DNA from: Alistipes sp. Marseille-P5061
Lineage (GTDB): Bacteria; Bacteroidota; Bacteroidia; Bacteroidales; Rikenellaceae
Reading direction: 5' to 3'
Assembly (NCBI RefSeq): GCF_900290115.1
Contig: NZ_LT985748.1
Location: 191,120 to 255,119, forward strand
DNA: 64,000 nt
Shown piece by piece: positions 37,297 to 46,117 of this stretch (the first letter of the stretch is position 1; every line of letters starts with the position of its first letter). The translations under genes were made by a program, and so were the position numbers. The notes beneath the pieces are model-generated. The model did no database searches. It was not told the origin of the DNA and was given only the letters and a program-made list of their open reading frames with translations.

Positions 37297-37995
37297 TTAT
37301 TTCTGTTTTTTATTCATAAGTTTCTGTTTGATGCGGAAAACCGCCATGCCAAGCAGCAATCCAGCAGCGACAAAGGCCATCACTCCACCCAGAGACGGCC
37401 AGTCGACAGCTGTGATACCGGCAACGGCCGTGCGGCCGTTGACCGTGGCGATGACGCCCAGAATGGCAATCAATGCATTGGCAAGGAAGAGCAGTTCAAG
37501 GCGGATCTCCCGTTCGGGCAGGAGGTGCTTCAACGCCCAACGCCCCAGAGGAATCACCGCCGCCACAACCGCGGCCAGCGACCAGGCAACCAACGGAAAC
37601 GACATCCCGGGAAGCGAGAAGATGGCGGCAACCAGCAGGCTGAACAGCACCGGGAAAATGAGCAGCCCCGGGAACCAGCGCAGCAGGCGGTAGAGCCACA
37701 CGACGGAGGGTTTTACGCGCCCCGCCGTGTGGATGTGTGCCGCAACGACACAGAAGGTCATCTGCAAGGCGACCTCCAGCGTGAGGAGAACCGCCAGGTC
37801 GAGCATCAGCGCGGAGTCGGCGAGCCAGTCCGCAATCTGGTTTTTCGACTGCTCGATGGCCCAGGGCCACGCCAGTCCGACGAACAGGGCGCAGACAACG
37901 GCCGAAAGGGCTACAAACCGGGGCTTGCGCCAGGTCTGCTTCAACAGGTAGTTGAAGCAGACCACAATCATCATGACCAATACGACGGTGTCCAT
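37297..37995 (-). CDS. hmuT: HmuT-like polytopic membrane protein
   Basis: 232 residues from ATG at 37993-37995 (MDTVVLVMMIVVCFNYLLKQ). About seven hydrophobic helices, including LLIFPVLFSLLVAAIFSLPG and ELLFLANALIAILGVIATV. No catalytic motif recognised. Its place between hmuS and hmuU, with its ATG overlapping the hmuS stop, makes it the HmuT counterpart, which could carry heme or its products across the inner membrane. Confidence 0.8.
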   Translation of the reverse strand: MDTVVLVMMIVVCFNYLLKQTWRKPRFVALSAVVCALFVGLAWPWAIEQSKNQIADWLADSALMLDLAVLLTLEVALQMTFCVVAAHIHTAGRVKPSVVWLYRLLRWFPGLLIFPVLFSLLVAAIFSLPGMSFPLVAWSLAAVVAAVIPLGRWALKHLLPEREIRLELLFLANALIAILGVIATVNGRTAVAGITAVDWPSLGGVMAFVAAGLLLGMAVFRIKQKLMNKKQK

Positions 37996-40900
37996 TACTC
38001 TTCCATCTTTTTGCGCCGGCGGCGAACCACAAGAACCAGCACCGCGATGAGGCCGATGACGAGCACGGCGACAACGGTGTTGCTGACCAGCGTGGTCGTG
38101 CGGTCGGAGGCGGTGAACTCCTCGCGTTTGAGCACCGTGCCGGCATTCGTGTCGAGCGAAACCTCGCGCACCTCGCGGATCTGCCGCTGGTAGTTCCGGG
38201 CAGCCTCGGGCGCACTCTTCGAGGCGATGAAGTCGCGCAGTTTGGCGTTGTCGCAGACAAATCCCGAGCACGAGGGGCCGTGCTTGTCGACCAGTTCGGT
38301 GTGGAGGGCGGCGAGGGCAGCGAGCTGCTCGTCCGAGGCCTGCCACATCCCCTTGCGGGCCGTTTCGAGCATCACGGCCGAGATCTCCTCCAGCGCCGCG
38401 GGGTTCTGCCGCTCGAAATAGCCGCGGAGCCCCATGCCGAACTTGTCCTGCACGTAGACATCGTAGATCTCGTCCCAGAGTTCGTTGTCCACCACGTCGG
38501 GCTTCATGACGTTCCAGCCGTAGGTGTTCTGCACCACCGCGGCAAAGCCCGCAGCGGCACTCGCCCCGCCCTGCATCTTCGCGCGGATGTAGTTCGGATT
38601 GAAGATCGTCGTGCGGCTCTCGACGCCGATTGCCTCCTTGAGCTCCTGCATCCGCACGCGGTTCCGGTTGCGGTAATCGCTCAGGTAGGCATCGGGCTCC
38701 CGGCCCGTGACGTTGCGCACGGCCAGATTCATGCCGCCCATGAATTCGTAGACATGGTCGAGGCTCAAGGCTCCCCACGTATTGCTCTGGCGGGGCTGCA
38801 CGACGGCATCGGTGTTGACCAGGGCTGCCTCCAACGCATATTGCTGCACCTGCTCCCAAGCCTGCTCGCTGCCGTAATAGGCTCCCATGTTCTGCAGGTA
38901 GACCGCGGCAATCTCCGAGGAGTTTTCCCAACGGTCGCCACTCTGCACCATACCGGTAATGCCCGTGCCATAGTTGCCGTTGACGCCGCCGAAGACCCGG
39001 CGGGTCGAGATCTCGCGCGCCTCCCGTGGCGAAAGTCCCTTGTCGATGAGCGCCTGCTCGGCATCGACGACACCCCGGGTCACGAAGTTCTCGTAGCGGT
39101 CGTCCTTCGCTGCGGCAGCCATCTCGACGGCCCGCGAGATGAGGAACAGCCGCGAAGCCGCCAGGTCGCGCAGCTGGCCGCTGGTCTGTACGACGACATC
39201 GATGCGCGGACGCCCCAACTCCTCGGAGGGGATGAGCCGCAGGTCGCTCACCCGACCGAAAACATCGCGGACGGGCTCGACGCCCAGCATGTAGAATACC
39301 TGCGCAAGGGTTGCCCCCTCGGTCTCGATGAATTCGCCGCTCCAGAGCGTGTAGCTCACCTTGCGGGGCAGCGAGTCGTGGTGGCGTTCGCGGTAGAGGC
39401 GGATGGTCTCGTCGGCCAGTTCGCGGCCGCGTTCCCAAGCCCGTTCACTCGGCGTCGCCTCGGCATTGACGGCATAGAGATTACGACCCGTGGGCAACGT
39501 ATTGGGATTGGCAATCGGGTCGCCGCCCGGCGAAGGGGCCGTGTAGCCGCCGTTCAAAGCGCTGGTGAGCGACGAAAGCTCCGCTTCGGGGCTCTCTTCA
39601 AGCGCGTGTCGGTAGTTGCCGACGTTGCGGATTGTGCGTTCGAGTTCGGTCACCACCCGGGCAAACTCGCGCTCCTCCTTTGTGTACTCCTTGCCGAGGC
39701 CCATCATGGCAGCCATCGCATCGGCCGGCATGGCTGCGGGTTTCTTCTCCTCCGACGGTCCGGCGTTTGCGGGGCGTTTGCCCACTTTCGGGATCCACGA
39801 GGGGTGTTTCGGGGCCCCTTTGCCCGACTTGGAAGTACCGGCCGGATGCTGCATCGGTGAACTCGACGAAGCCATCGCCATCATCCGCGCCATCATCTCC
39901 TGCGGAGCGGTGAGCGACCGCTGAATTTCGCGGGCCTTCTCCAACTCCGCGGCCGAGATGCCCGCCGTCGAGCAGATAAAAGCATCGGTCGGCTGCTGCG
40001 TCCCGCTCAAAAGGCGTCCGACCAGTTCGCGGGCCGGTTCGAGGTAGCGGCGCGTGAAGAGCGTGCGGTGTTTTTCGAGATCGGCAGAGGTCTGGCCCCG
40101 GAATTTGTCCAGCGCCAGCAGCGAATAGGCGATCGGCTCGGTGGACATGGCGAAGACGCTGCTGCGGATGCGTCCCGGCGAATAGGGCTGGCCCATCGTA
40201 TAGAGTTCACCGGTGATCTTCTCCGCGGCAAGCTCTTCGGCAAACGTCTCAATGCGGGCGATCTCGGCCTCGGTATAGGGTTCGGTCAGCAGGGAATCGA
40301 GCCGCAGTTCGCGGTGGATGCCCAGTTCGACGGTCAGCCGTTTGACGCGCAGTGCCGCGGCCCGCGTGTCGGGCTGTCCGTCGGTGTAGAGCAGGTCGTT
40401 GTAGGCCTGGATTGCCGCATTCAGTTCACGATAGATGCCGCGCACGCCGCTCTCCATGAAGGGTGGGGTCAGATACGACTGCAGCGTGGCATACGCGCGG
40501 CGCTTGGCAATCATACCCTCGCCGACGTTCCCAATCGAGTAGACATAGAGGTGCGGTGTGGCCCCAATCAGTGCGTCGGGCCAGTCGTTGCGGCTCAGAG
40601 CTACTTGTTTGCGGGGGGTGAACTCCAGGCTGCCGTGCGTCCCGAAGTGGACGATGGCATCAGCGCGGAAAGCGTAACGCGCCCAAAGGTATGAAGCGAT
40701 ATAGGCGTGAGGCGGTGCGGCATCGGTGCCGTGAACGATGGCGAAGTCGTCATCACCCGCTCCGGCGGCCAGCTGCGGCAGCAGCACGATGTTGCCCAGC
40801 TCGATGCGCGGCAGCGCCAGCCGTCCCTCGTCGTCGGAGAGGTAGTGGCCCGGGAACGGGCCGTCGAGTGCAACTACCTCCTCCATCCGCTCCGCAGGTA

Positions 40901-42257
40901 TTGCTTCAGCGGTCCACGCGGCGTACTCCTCGGAGGAGATGAGCGCCGGTTGGCCCTTTTTCAGAAATTCGGCCTTGGCTCCGTGGGCATAGTCGTTGAA
41001 AACGGCCCCCTGTTGCTGGATGAGGGCTGCCAACCCCTCGGGCGTCGAGGGGAGACGCTCCACGCGGTAACCCTCGCTGCGGAGCCGCACGAGCAGGTTG
41101 TAGAGCGATGGCGTGACCTCCATGCCGGAGGCCGTCAGGACATTCTGCCCGGGGCCCTTGTAGTAGTAGATTGCTACGCGCTTTTCGCTGTTGGGCATGC
41201 GTTGCAGGGCGATGTGGCGATTCACCGTCTCGACGAACCGGTCCAGTCGTTCGGGAATGGCATGGACCTGCTGCAGCCCTTCGCCGTCGAGGCGGTGACC
41301 GAACAACACCTGGGAGCGGATCGCTCCGTCAATCTCGGGCATCACTACACTCTGCGACAGGAAACCGCCGTTCATGCCCATCTTGTCGGCCTCCCATTCG
41401 TCGACCATCCGGTTGACGTTCAGCGGCGAGAAGAGCGGAATGTTCTGGCGCGTCAGGTACTCCACAATGGCATCGCCCAGGCGTCCGTGGGCCATGTTGA
41501 TGACGGCCGACGGACGGATCGAATCGGCCTGTCCGCTCTGAATCGCCGCCTGCAGGTTGCGGAGGGGATAGACCGCGTTGCCGGTCTCCTCGAGCCGGGC
41601 AATCAGTTCAGCCGGTTCACCCATCTGTCCCGTCACGATCACCCGCGGAGCATCCGCTTTCAGCAGGCCGTGCCGCGCGAGGAAGGCCTCGTAGGCCTCC
41701 ACGCTGTCGAAATCCAGCTCCTCCGCCTCGGGATCCGACGGATTGGCGTGGTAAAATTGCCGCAGGTCGCGTACGACGGGCGGCTCGGGCTCATCCGTAT
41801 CGAACCGCTTGCCGTCGACCGTGCGGCGCAGGGTGACGAGCAGGTTGCGGTAGTTCTTCCGGCCGCCGCCGCTGAGGTAGCCCTTGACGGCAGCCAGCGT
41901 CGCGGAGTCCGCCGAGATGATCTCGTTGGCCGGGTTGGTCGCCATGGTCGTGATGACCGTAAGCCCGCGGTCGGCGGCCCGTTGGAGTGCGGCCCGCTGC
42001 TCGGCCGTGATGCGGAGCCCCATGCCGTTCATCAGCACCACGTCGTAACGGCCCAGGCGGTCGAACTCCGACGGTTCGACCGAGGCAAGACGGATCCGCG
42101 CATGGTCATTGGCCCGGGCGATCTGGCCGAGCGTCGTGGCCTGGTAGTTCACGAAGGCGATGCGCGTGGCCGAGAACCAGTGGTTCCACGCTGCGACGCC
42201 CAATAGGACGGCAAGCAGGATCACGCCTGCCCAGATTATTGGTATCTTCTGTTTCAT
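37995..42257 (-). CDS. hmuS: HmuS-like CobN/magnesium-chelatase-family protein
   Basis: 1420 residues, CobN-type chelatase fold throughout. An N-terminal signal anchor (IIWAGVILLAVLLGVAAW) and a C-terminal helix (NTVVAVLVIGLIAVLVLVV) followed by RRRRKK suggest anchoring of a large periplasmic domain. Recognisable blocks are VHFGTHGSLEFTPRKQVALS (CobN HxxLE-type), YSIGNVGEGMIAKRRAYATL and RVFGGVNGNYGTGITGMV. No chlI/chlD-type ATPase genes are adjacent. In Bacteroides and Porphyromonas the heme operon homolog HmuS has been reported to take part in removing iron from heme. Directly after the TonB receptor gene (3 bases). Confidence 0.93.
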   Translation of the reverse strand: MKQKIPIIWAGVILLAVLLGVAAWNHWFSATRIAFVNYQATTLGQIARANDHARIRLASVEPSEFDRLGRYDVVLMNGMGLRITAEQRAALQRAADRGLTVITTMATNPANEIISADSATLAAVKGYLSGGGRKNYRNLLVTLRRTVDGKRFDTDEPEPPVVRDLRQFYHANPSDPEAEELDFDSVEAYEAFLARHGLLKADAPRVIVTGQMGEPAELIARLEETGNAVYPLRNLQAAIQSGQADSIRPSAVINMAHGRLGDAIVEYLTRQNIPLFSPLNVNRMVDEWEADKMGMNGGFLSQSVVMPEIDGAIRSQVLFGHRLDGEGLQQVHAIPERLDRFVETVNRHIALQRMPNSEKRVAIYYYKGPGQNVLTASGMEVTPSLYNLLVRLRSEGYRVERLPSTPEGLAALIQQQGAVFNDYAHGAKAEFLKKGQPALISSEEYAAWTAEAIPAERMEEVVALDGPFPGHYLSDDEGRLALPRIELGNIVLLPQLAAGAGDDDFAIVHGTDAAPPHAYIASYLWARYAFRADAIVHFGTHGSLEFTPRKQVALSRNDWPDALIGATPHLYVYSIGNVGEGMIAKRRAYATLQSYLTPPFMESGVRGIYRELNAAIQAYNDLLYTDGQPDTRAAALRVKRLTVELGIHRELRLDSLLTEPYTEAEIARIETFAEELAAEKITGELYTMGQPYSPGRIRSSVFAMSTEPIAYSLLALDKFRGQTSADLEKHRTLFTRRYLEPARELVGRLLSGTQQPTDAFICSTAGISAAELEKAREIQRSLTAPQEMMARMMAMASSSSPMQHPAGTSKSGKGAPKHPSWIPKVGKRPANAGPSEEKKPAAMPADAMAAMMGLGKEYTKEEREFARVVTELERTIRNVGNYRHALEESPEAELSSLTSALNGGYTAPSPGGDPIANPNTLPTGRNLYAVNAEATPSERAWERGRELADETIRLYRERHHDSLPRKVSYTLWSGEFIETEGATLAQVFYMLGVEPVRDVFGRVSDLRLIPSEELGRPRIDVVVQTSGQLRDLAASRLFLISRAVEMAAAAKDDRYENFVTRGVVDAEQALIDKGLSPREAREISTRRVFGGVNGNYGTGITGMVQSGDRWENSSEIAAVYLQNMGAYYGSEQAWEQVQQYALEAALVNTDAVVQPRQSNTWGALSLDHVYEFMGGMNLAVRNVTGREPDAYLSDYRNRNRVRMQELKEAIGVESRTTIFNPNYIRAKMQGGASAAAGFAAVVQNTYGWNVMKPDVVDNELWDEIYDVYVQDKFGMGLRGYFERQNPAALEEISAVMLETARKGMWQASDEQLAALAALHTELVDKHGPSCSGFVCDNAKLRDFIASKSAPEAARNYQRQIREVREVSLDTNAGTVLKREEFTASDRTTTLVSNTVVAVLVIGLIAVLVLVVRRRRKKMEE

Positions 42258-42260
42258 CCT

Positions 42261-44408
42261 TTATTTGCTCTTGAAAAATTGTTCGAGATTCAGCGAAAGG
42301 CCCACCGAGCAGGTCGTACCGACGGTCGTGGGCGAGTTGCTGTAATAGTAGTCGGGGCGGTAGTTGAAGAGGTTGTCCACGGCCAGCGTGAGGTCCATCC
42401 CGCGCCACAGATGCTGCGTGAGGCTCAGTTTCCAGATCGTGTAGCCCGGATAGGTCTGCCGCACGGTCTGCTCGTAGGAGGTCACCTCGGTATAGACGTC
42501 GCACGTGACTGCCGACAGCCAGCGTCCCGACAGCGACACATTCAGACCGTAGTTCTTCCACTGCTTGTCATAGGCCAGGCGCGCTGTGGCCGCATGGGGA
42601 CGGGTCGAGGAGAGCAGCGGCTGTCCCCGCTCGATCATCTCGCGCGTGTAGGCATACGACACGCGCCACGAGATGCCGCACGTATATCGTCCCGACGCAT
42701 TGGCCTCGGCTCCGGCCACCTGCAGAGGCGACATGTTCGTGTAGACCTGCCCGTCAAGCTCCTGGTTCCAGACCGTGGTGATCCGGCTGTCCACCAAATT
42801 GTAGAATCCCGTTACGGTGAAACTGTGCTGTCCTTTCAGATACTCAGCCGAGAGTGAAAAGTTGTGGCTCGTCTCGGCTTTCAATTCCGGATTTCCGTAG
42901 ATCATGAAGATATTGCCCATATAGAAGTCCATGTACATCTCCTTGAGGGTCGGGGCACGGAATCCGCCTGCGTATGATGCCCGAAGCGAGCAGTTTGCAA
43001 CCTTATACATCACGCCGAGTTTTGGCGAAAGGTGCGAGAGGTTTGCCGCCGAAAAATGGTCGAAGCGCAGGCCCGCAATGAGGTTGAACCGCCGGTGCGG
43101 GTTCCAGTCGAACTGCGCGAAGGCATCGGCCGTATGCTGCGTATGGCTGCCGTTGTCCGTAAACTGGTAGGACATCAGGTAGTCACGCATGTAGTCGCCG
43201 CCGACGGTGAGAATATGTTTCCCGGCAAAGGTATGGTTGTAGAGCGTGCGCAGGGTGTGCTGTACGTTGCTGTAGTCGCGTACGTCGCGTGACGTGGGGA
43301 CCAGATAGTCGCTTTTGTCATACTGGTCAAAGGCATAGGAGAGTTCCAGATCATCGGACGGCGTAATCGCCCAGTTGCCCTTCAGTCCGCCCGAGAAGCT
43401 GCGGTAGCGGTCCTTGATGCTCTCCGAGGCGTCGCGCTCGCGGAAGAAATATCCCGCCCGGGCCGTGAACTTCAAGCCTTCGGTCGCCGTGACGACGAGC
43501 CGCTCCTTGATATTGAGCGCCGTGTGTCCGTAGATGGTGCTGTAATCGCCCACCTCCGCGTTGTCGGTCCCCTTCGAGAGGTCGATGGCGTCAATCGAGG
43601 TGTACTGCACGTTGGTCGTCGAGTTGAACCGGCCCTGGTTGAATCCGACCGATCCTCCGTAACGCTGCTCGTTGTGGGCACCGTAACGGCCGTTCAGATT
43701 GACCGACCACGGCTCCCGCGATTCGCGGCTGATGAGGTTCACCACGCCGCCGATGGCATTCGATCCGTAGAGCGATGAAACGGCCCCCTTGACGATTTCG
43801 ATGCGCCCGACATTGTCCAGGTTCAGGCGGCTGTAATCGACGTTGTCGAGCGTTTCGCCCGCCAGGCGCTCACCGTCGACGAGGAAGAGCACCGAATTGC
43901 CGCCGAATCCCGACATGTTGAGCGAAACCTGCTGGTTCATCGAGTAGGAGAACTCGATGCCCGGCAGTTCGCTTTGCAGCAGGTCGCCGACATGCGTCGC
44001 ATCGACCTGTTTGATATCGGCCTCGGAGATGACACGGGTGACAATCGGGACATCCTTCAACAGTTTCGGGGTGCGTGTGGCCGTCACCACCACCTGATCC
44101 ATCATCGTGGAGCGCTCCGCAAGCCGGAAATTCAAGGGCCCGGTCTGGCCGGCAGCGATCTTTTCGCTGGCCGGTTCGTACCCGACAAACGAGGCGCAAA
44201 GCGTATACGTCTCTTTGCCTGGAAGCGTAATTTCATAGTGTCCCTCCGTGTCGGCCACGGTACCGAGCGACGGCTGCTCCTTCACGGTAACGACGGCCCC
44301 GGCGAGCGGCTGCCCCGCAACATCCGAAACCGTGCCGGATATTTTGTATTGGGCCTGCGTCTGCAGCGTAAACAGCAATCCGAAAAGAGATAGTACCAGC
44401 AGTTTCAT
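42261..44408 (-). CDS. hmuR: HmuR-like TonB-dependent heme receptor
   Basis: 715 residues. Signal peptide (LLVLSLFGLLFTLQTQAQ), CarboxypepD-like domain to about residue 95, plug domain with QVVVTATRTPKLLKDVPIVT and GNSVLFLVDGERLAGETLDN, then a 22-strand-type barrel ending in SVGLSLNLEQFFKSK. Receptor for heme handed over by HmuY. The gap to hmuY is 2 bases. Confidence 0.92.
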   Translation of the reverse strand: MKLLVLSLFGLLFTLQTQAQYKISGTVSDVAGQPLAGAVVTVKEQPSLGTVADTEGHYEITLPGKETYTLCASFVGYEPASEKIAAGQTGPLNFRLAERSTMMDQVVVTATRTPKLLKDVPIVTRVISEADIKQVDATHVGDLLQSELPGIEFSYSMNQQVSLNMSGFGGNSVLFLVDGERLAGETLDNVDYSRLNLDNVGRIEIVKGAVSSLYGSNAIGGVVNLISRESREPWSVNLNGRYGAHNEQRYGGSVGFNQGRFNSTTNVQYTSIDAIDLSKGTDNAEVGDYSTIYGHTALNIKERLVVTATEGLKFTARAGYFFRERDASESIKDRYRSFSGGLKGNWAITPSDDLELSYAFDQYDKSDYLVPTSRDVRDYSNVQHTLRTLYNHTFAGKHILTVGGDYMRDYLMSYQFTDNGSHTQHTADAFAQFDWNPHRRFNLIAGLRFDHFSAANLSHLSPKLGVMYKVANCSLRASYAGGFRAPTLKEMYMDFYMGNIFMIYGNPELKAETSHNFSLSAEYLKGQHSFTVTGFYNLVDSRITTVWNQELDGQVYTNMSPLQVAGAEANASGRYTCGISWRVSYAYTREMIERGQPLLSSTRPHAATARLAYDKQWKNYGLNVSLSGRWLSAVTCDVYTEVTSYEQTVRQTYPGYTIWKLSLTQHLWRGMDLTLAVDNLFNYRPDYYYSNSPTTVGTTCSVGLSLNLEQFFKSK

Positions 44409-44410
44409 CC

Positions 44411-45064
44411 TTATTCAACGGGATAGAGGTAGTCAATGGTCATGTAACCCTTTACGGCGGCGTCGTTCATGAAGTTTGCGAGGCGCAGGGCCGCACAGGT
44501 ACCGTCCTTCAGACGAAGCAGATAGATCTTCCCCGAGAGGGTGTAGATTGGCGGCATGGTCGAGGTGTCTACATTGAGCCAGCGCGAAAGAGTGGGGTTC
44601 CAATAATCCTCGGCATAGAGGATGATGCCGTCCATCATCTGCGACATGTCAATCGTAATGCGGTCGGTGGTCCACTCGTCAGCGGCCCATTGGTCTTCGG
44701 CGACAGTCCCGGGAGCGGGAAGCGCATCGAAAGACCCTGCCTGGCTTTCCCAGACGGTGCCGCCGTTGGTCTTCGTGTCGTATCGGTGTACGGCAAAATC
44801 CCACGTTTCGGGAGCCGCTTCACCCACCGGTGTCGTTGTTACCTGTTTGCCGTGCAAATCGACATAATGCCATTCGGTATAATCCGTGGCGTCGATATAG
44901 ATCCGTCCCGTGCGGGTTCCTTCGTCGATGAGGATAAACCCATATTCGTTCCCGGTCCCGGATGTGGGCATATCATAGATACCCTCGAAGATGCCGTTGC
45001 AGGCCGGGAGCGACAGCAGCAGTGTCGCTCCCGACAGGAACAGCCCAGCCTGTTTGCAGTTCAT
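44411..45064 (-). CDS. hmuY: HmuY-family heme-binding lipoprotein
   Basis: 217 residues from ATG at 45062-45064. Lipoprotein signal SGATLLLSLPACNG, followed by the HmuY pattern RIYIDATDYTEWHYVDLHGK, ETWDFAVHRYDTKTNGG and MDGIILYAEDYWNPTLSRWL. HmuY proteins are surface or released hemophores. The heme-ligand His or Met cannot be assigned by eye. It follows the tandem calycin-like gene by about 25 bases. Confidence 0.88.
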   Translation of the reverse strand: MNCKQAGLFLSGATLLLSLPACNGIFEGIYDMPTSGTGNEYGFILIDEGTRTGRIYIDATDYTEWHYVDLHGKQVTTTPVGEAAPETWDFAVHRYDTKTNGGTVWESQAGSFDALPAPGTVAEDQWAADEWTTDRITIDMSQMMDGIILYAEDYWNPTLSRWLNVDTSTMPPIYTLSGKIYLLRLKDGTCAALRLANFMNDAAVKGYMTIDYLYPVE

Positions 45065-45089
45065 GGCCAATCTCGCTTTTTCCGTAGAG

Positions 45090-45917
45090 TTACTCTTCCG
45101 TGGCGGGAGCCGTTCCCGGCAGCAGCGTGATGGTCAGTCCGCCCATGACGGCCGGTACGTTGAACGCAATCGAGAAGTCGTCCTTGGCGGCATTTGTGCG
45201 GCCACTGAGCGTGAAGTCGTAGTTGCTGGTCGAGTCACCCATTCCCATGGCCACGCTGCCGCTGCCCGTAAAGACGTACTCTTCGCCCTCTTTGGTCGCA
45301 GTGGCCGACTCAACAGTAAAGGTTCCCCACGAGGCGGATTCGAAGACAACCTTCAGAGTTCCGTCGCCGTTGGCCGTCAGTTTTACGCTTTCGCCATCGG
45401 TATAACGATCCTGGAACATCGCACAGTCGGCATCCGTATATCCTTCGTAGGTTCCGGCCAGCAGCAGGTCGGCCGGGGCTTCTCCCGTCTGGAACGTAAG
45501 GGTCATGCCGCCCATGACGGCCGGTATCGAAAACTCCATCCGGGCATCGGTCTGTGACTTGATCTCGGCCGTGAAAGTGCAGTCGTAGGCCGAGGTGCTT
45601 CCACCCATGCCCATCTGCGTCTGCCCGCTGCCCGAGAGTGTGCAGAGGTCTCCGTTTACAGTCGCCTGTGCATCGGTGATGGTGAATGTACCCCACGTGG
45701 CGGAGGTGAACGATACGGAGGCGGTGCCGTCCGTGTTTTTCGTGAGGACGACGGTCTCATCCGCCGAGATCATGTTCTGGAAATAGTTGCAACTGGCCAG
45801 CGTATAGCCGTTGTAGCGGCCTGCAAAGTCGACCGTTTTCGAACCGTTTTCATCCTTGTCACACGCCATCATAAAGACTGCGGCGGATAACATCATAAGT
45901 ACAGATTTGATTTTCAT
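45090..45917 (-). CDS. Tandem calycin-like lipoprotein at the head of the heme operon
   Basis: 275 residues from ATG at 45915-45917. Lipoprotein signal VLMMLSAAVFMMACDKDE. The rest is two copies of one calycin-like (lipocalin-related) domain: repeat 1 at about residues 30-140 and repeat 2 at about 150-265. Matching blocks include GRYNGYTLASCNYFQ/GTYEGYTDADCAMFQ, SGSGQTQMGMGGSTSAYD/TGSGSVAMGMGDSTSNYD and FSIPAVMGGMTLTF/FNVPAVMGGLTITL. The repeated MGMG loop is a possible ligand site. Not part of the classical hmuYRSTUV set; likely a surface binding protein for heme or a related ligand. Confidence 0.8.
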   Translation of the reverse strand: MKIKSVLMMLSAAVFMMACDKDENGSKTVDFAGRYNGYTLASCNYFQNMISADETVVLTKNTDGTASVSFTSATWGTFTITDAQATVNGDLCTLSGSGQTQMGMGGSTSAYDCTFTAEIKSQTDARMEFSIPAVMGGMTLTFQTGEAPADLLLAGTYEGYTDADCAMFQDRYTDGESVKLTANGDGTLKVVFESASWGTFTVESATATKEGEEYVFTGSGSVAMGMGDSTSNYDFTLSGRTNAAKDDFSIAFNVPAVMGGLTITLLPGTAPATEE

Positions 45918-45943
45918 AGGGCTGATTGTTATTTTTCCGGGAG

Positions 45944-45974
45944 CAAAATTACTGGAGTTGTTGTGGTCGGGCAA
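45944..45974 (-). promoter_or_regulatory. Predicted promoter of the heme operon
   Basis: TTG (45972-45974), 20 bases, then TAATTTTG (45944-45951) on the minus strand: full match to the Bacteroidetes consensus in sequence and spacing. The start codon is 27 bases from the -7 element. Confidence 0.75.
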
Positions 45975-46027
45975 TACCTACTTTTTATGATTTATTATAG
46001 CCTGTTCTTGATGTATATTAGGTATTG
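45972..46027. repeat. 9-bp inverted repeat over the heme-operon promoter
   Basis: CAATACCTA (45972-45980) and its exact complement TAGGTATTG (46019-46027) are separated by 38 bases of AT-rich DNA. The inner arm covers the -33 element, so it could be a repressor site (for instance for Fur). Confidence 0.55.
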
Positions 46028-46117
46028 TTAATGCGCAATCTGAACCATATGTTTTGGTGTAGAGCTTTTTCAAACAGTCAATTACAAGATCATGTTGACA
46101 AGATTATCACATTAAGA

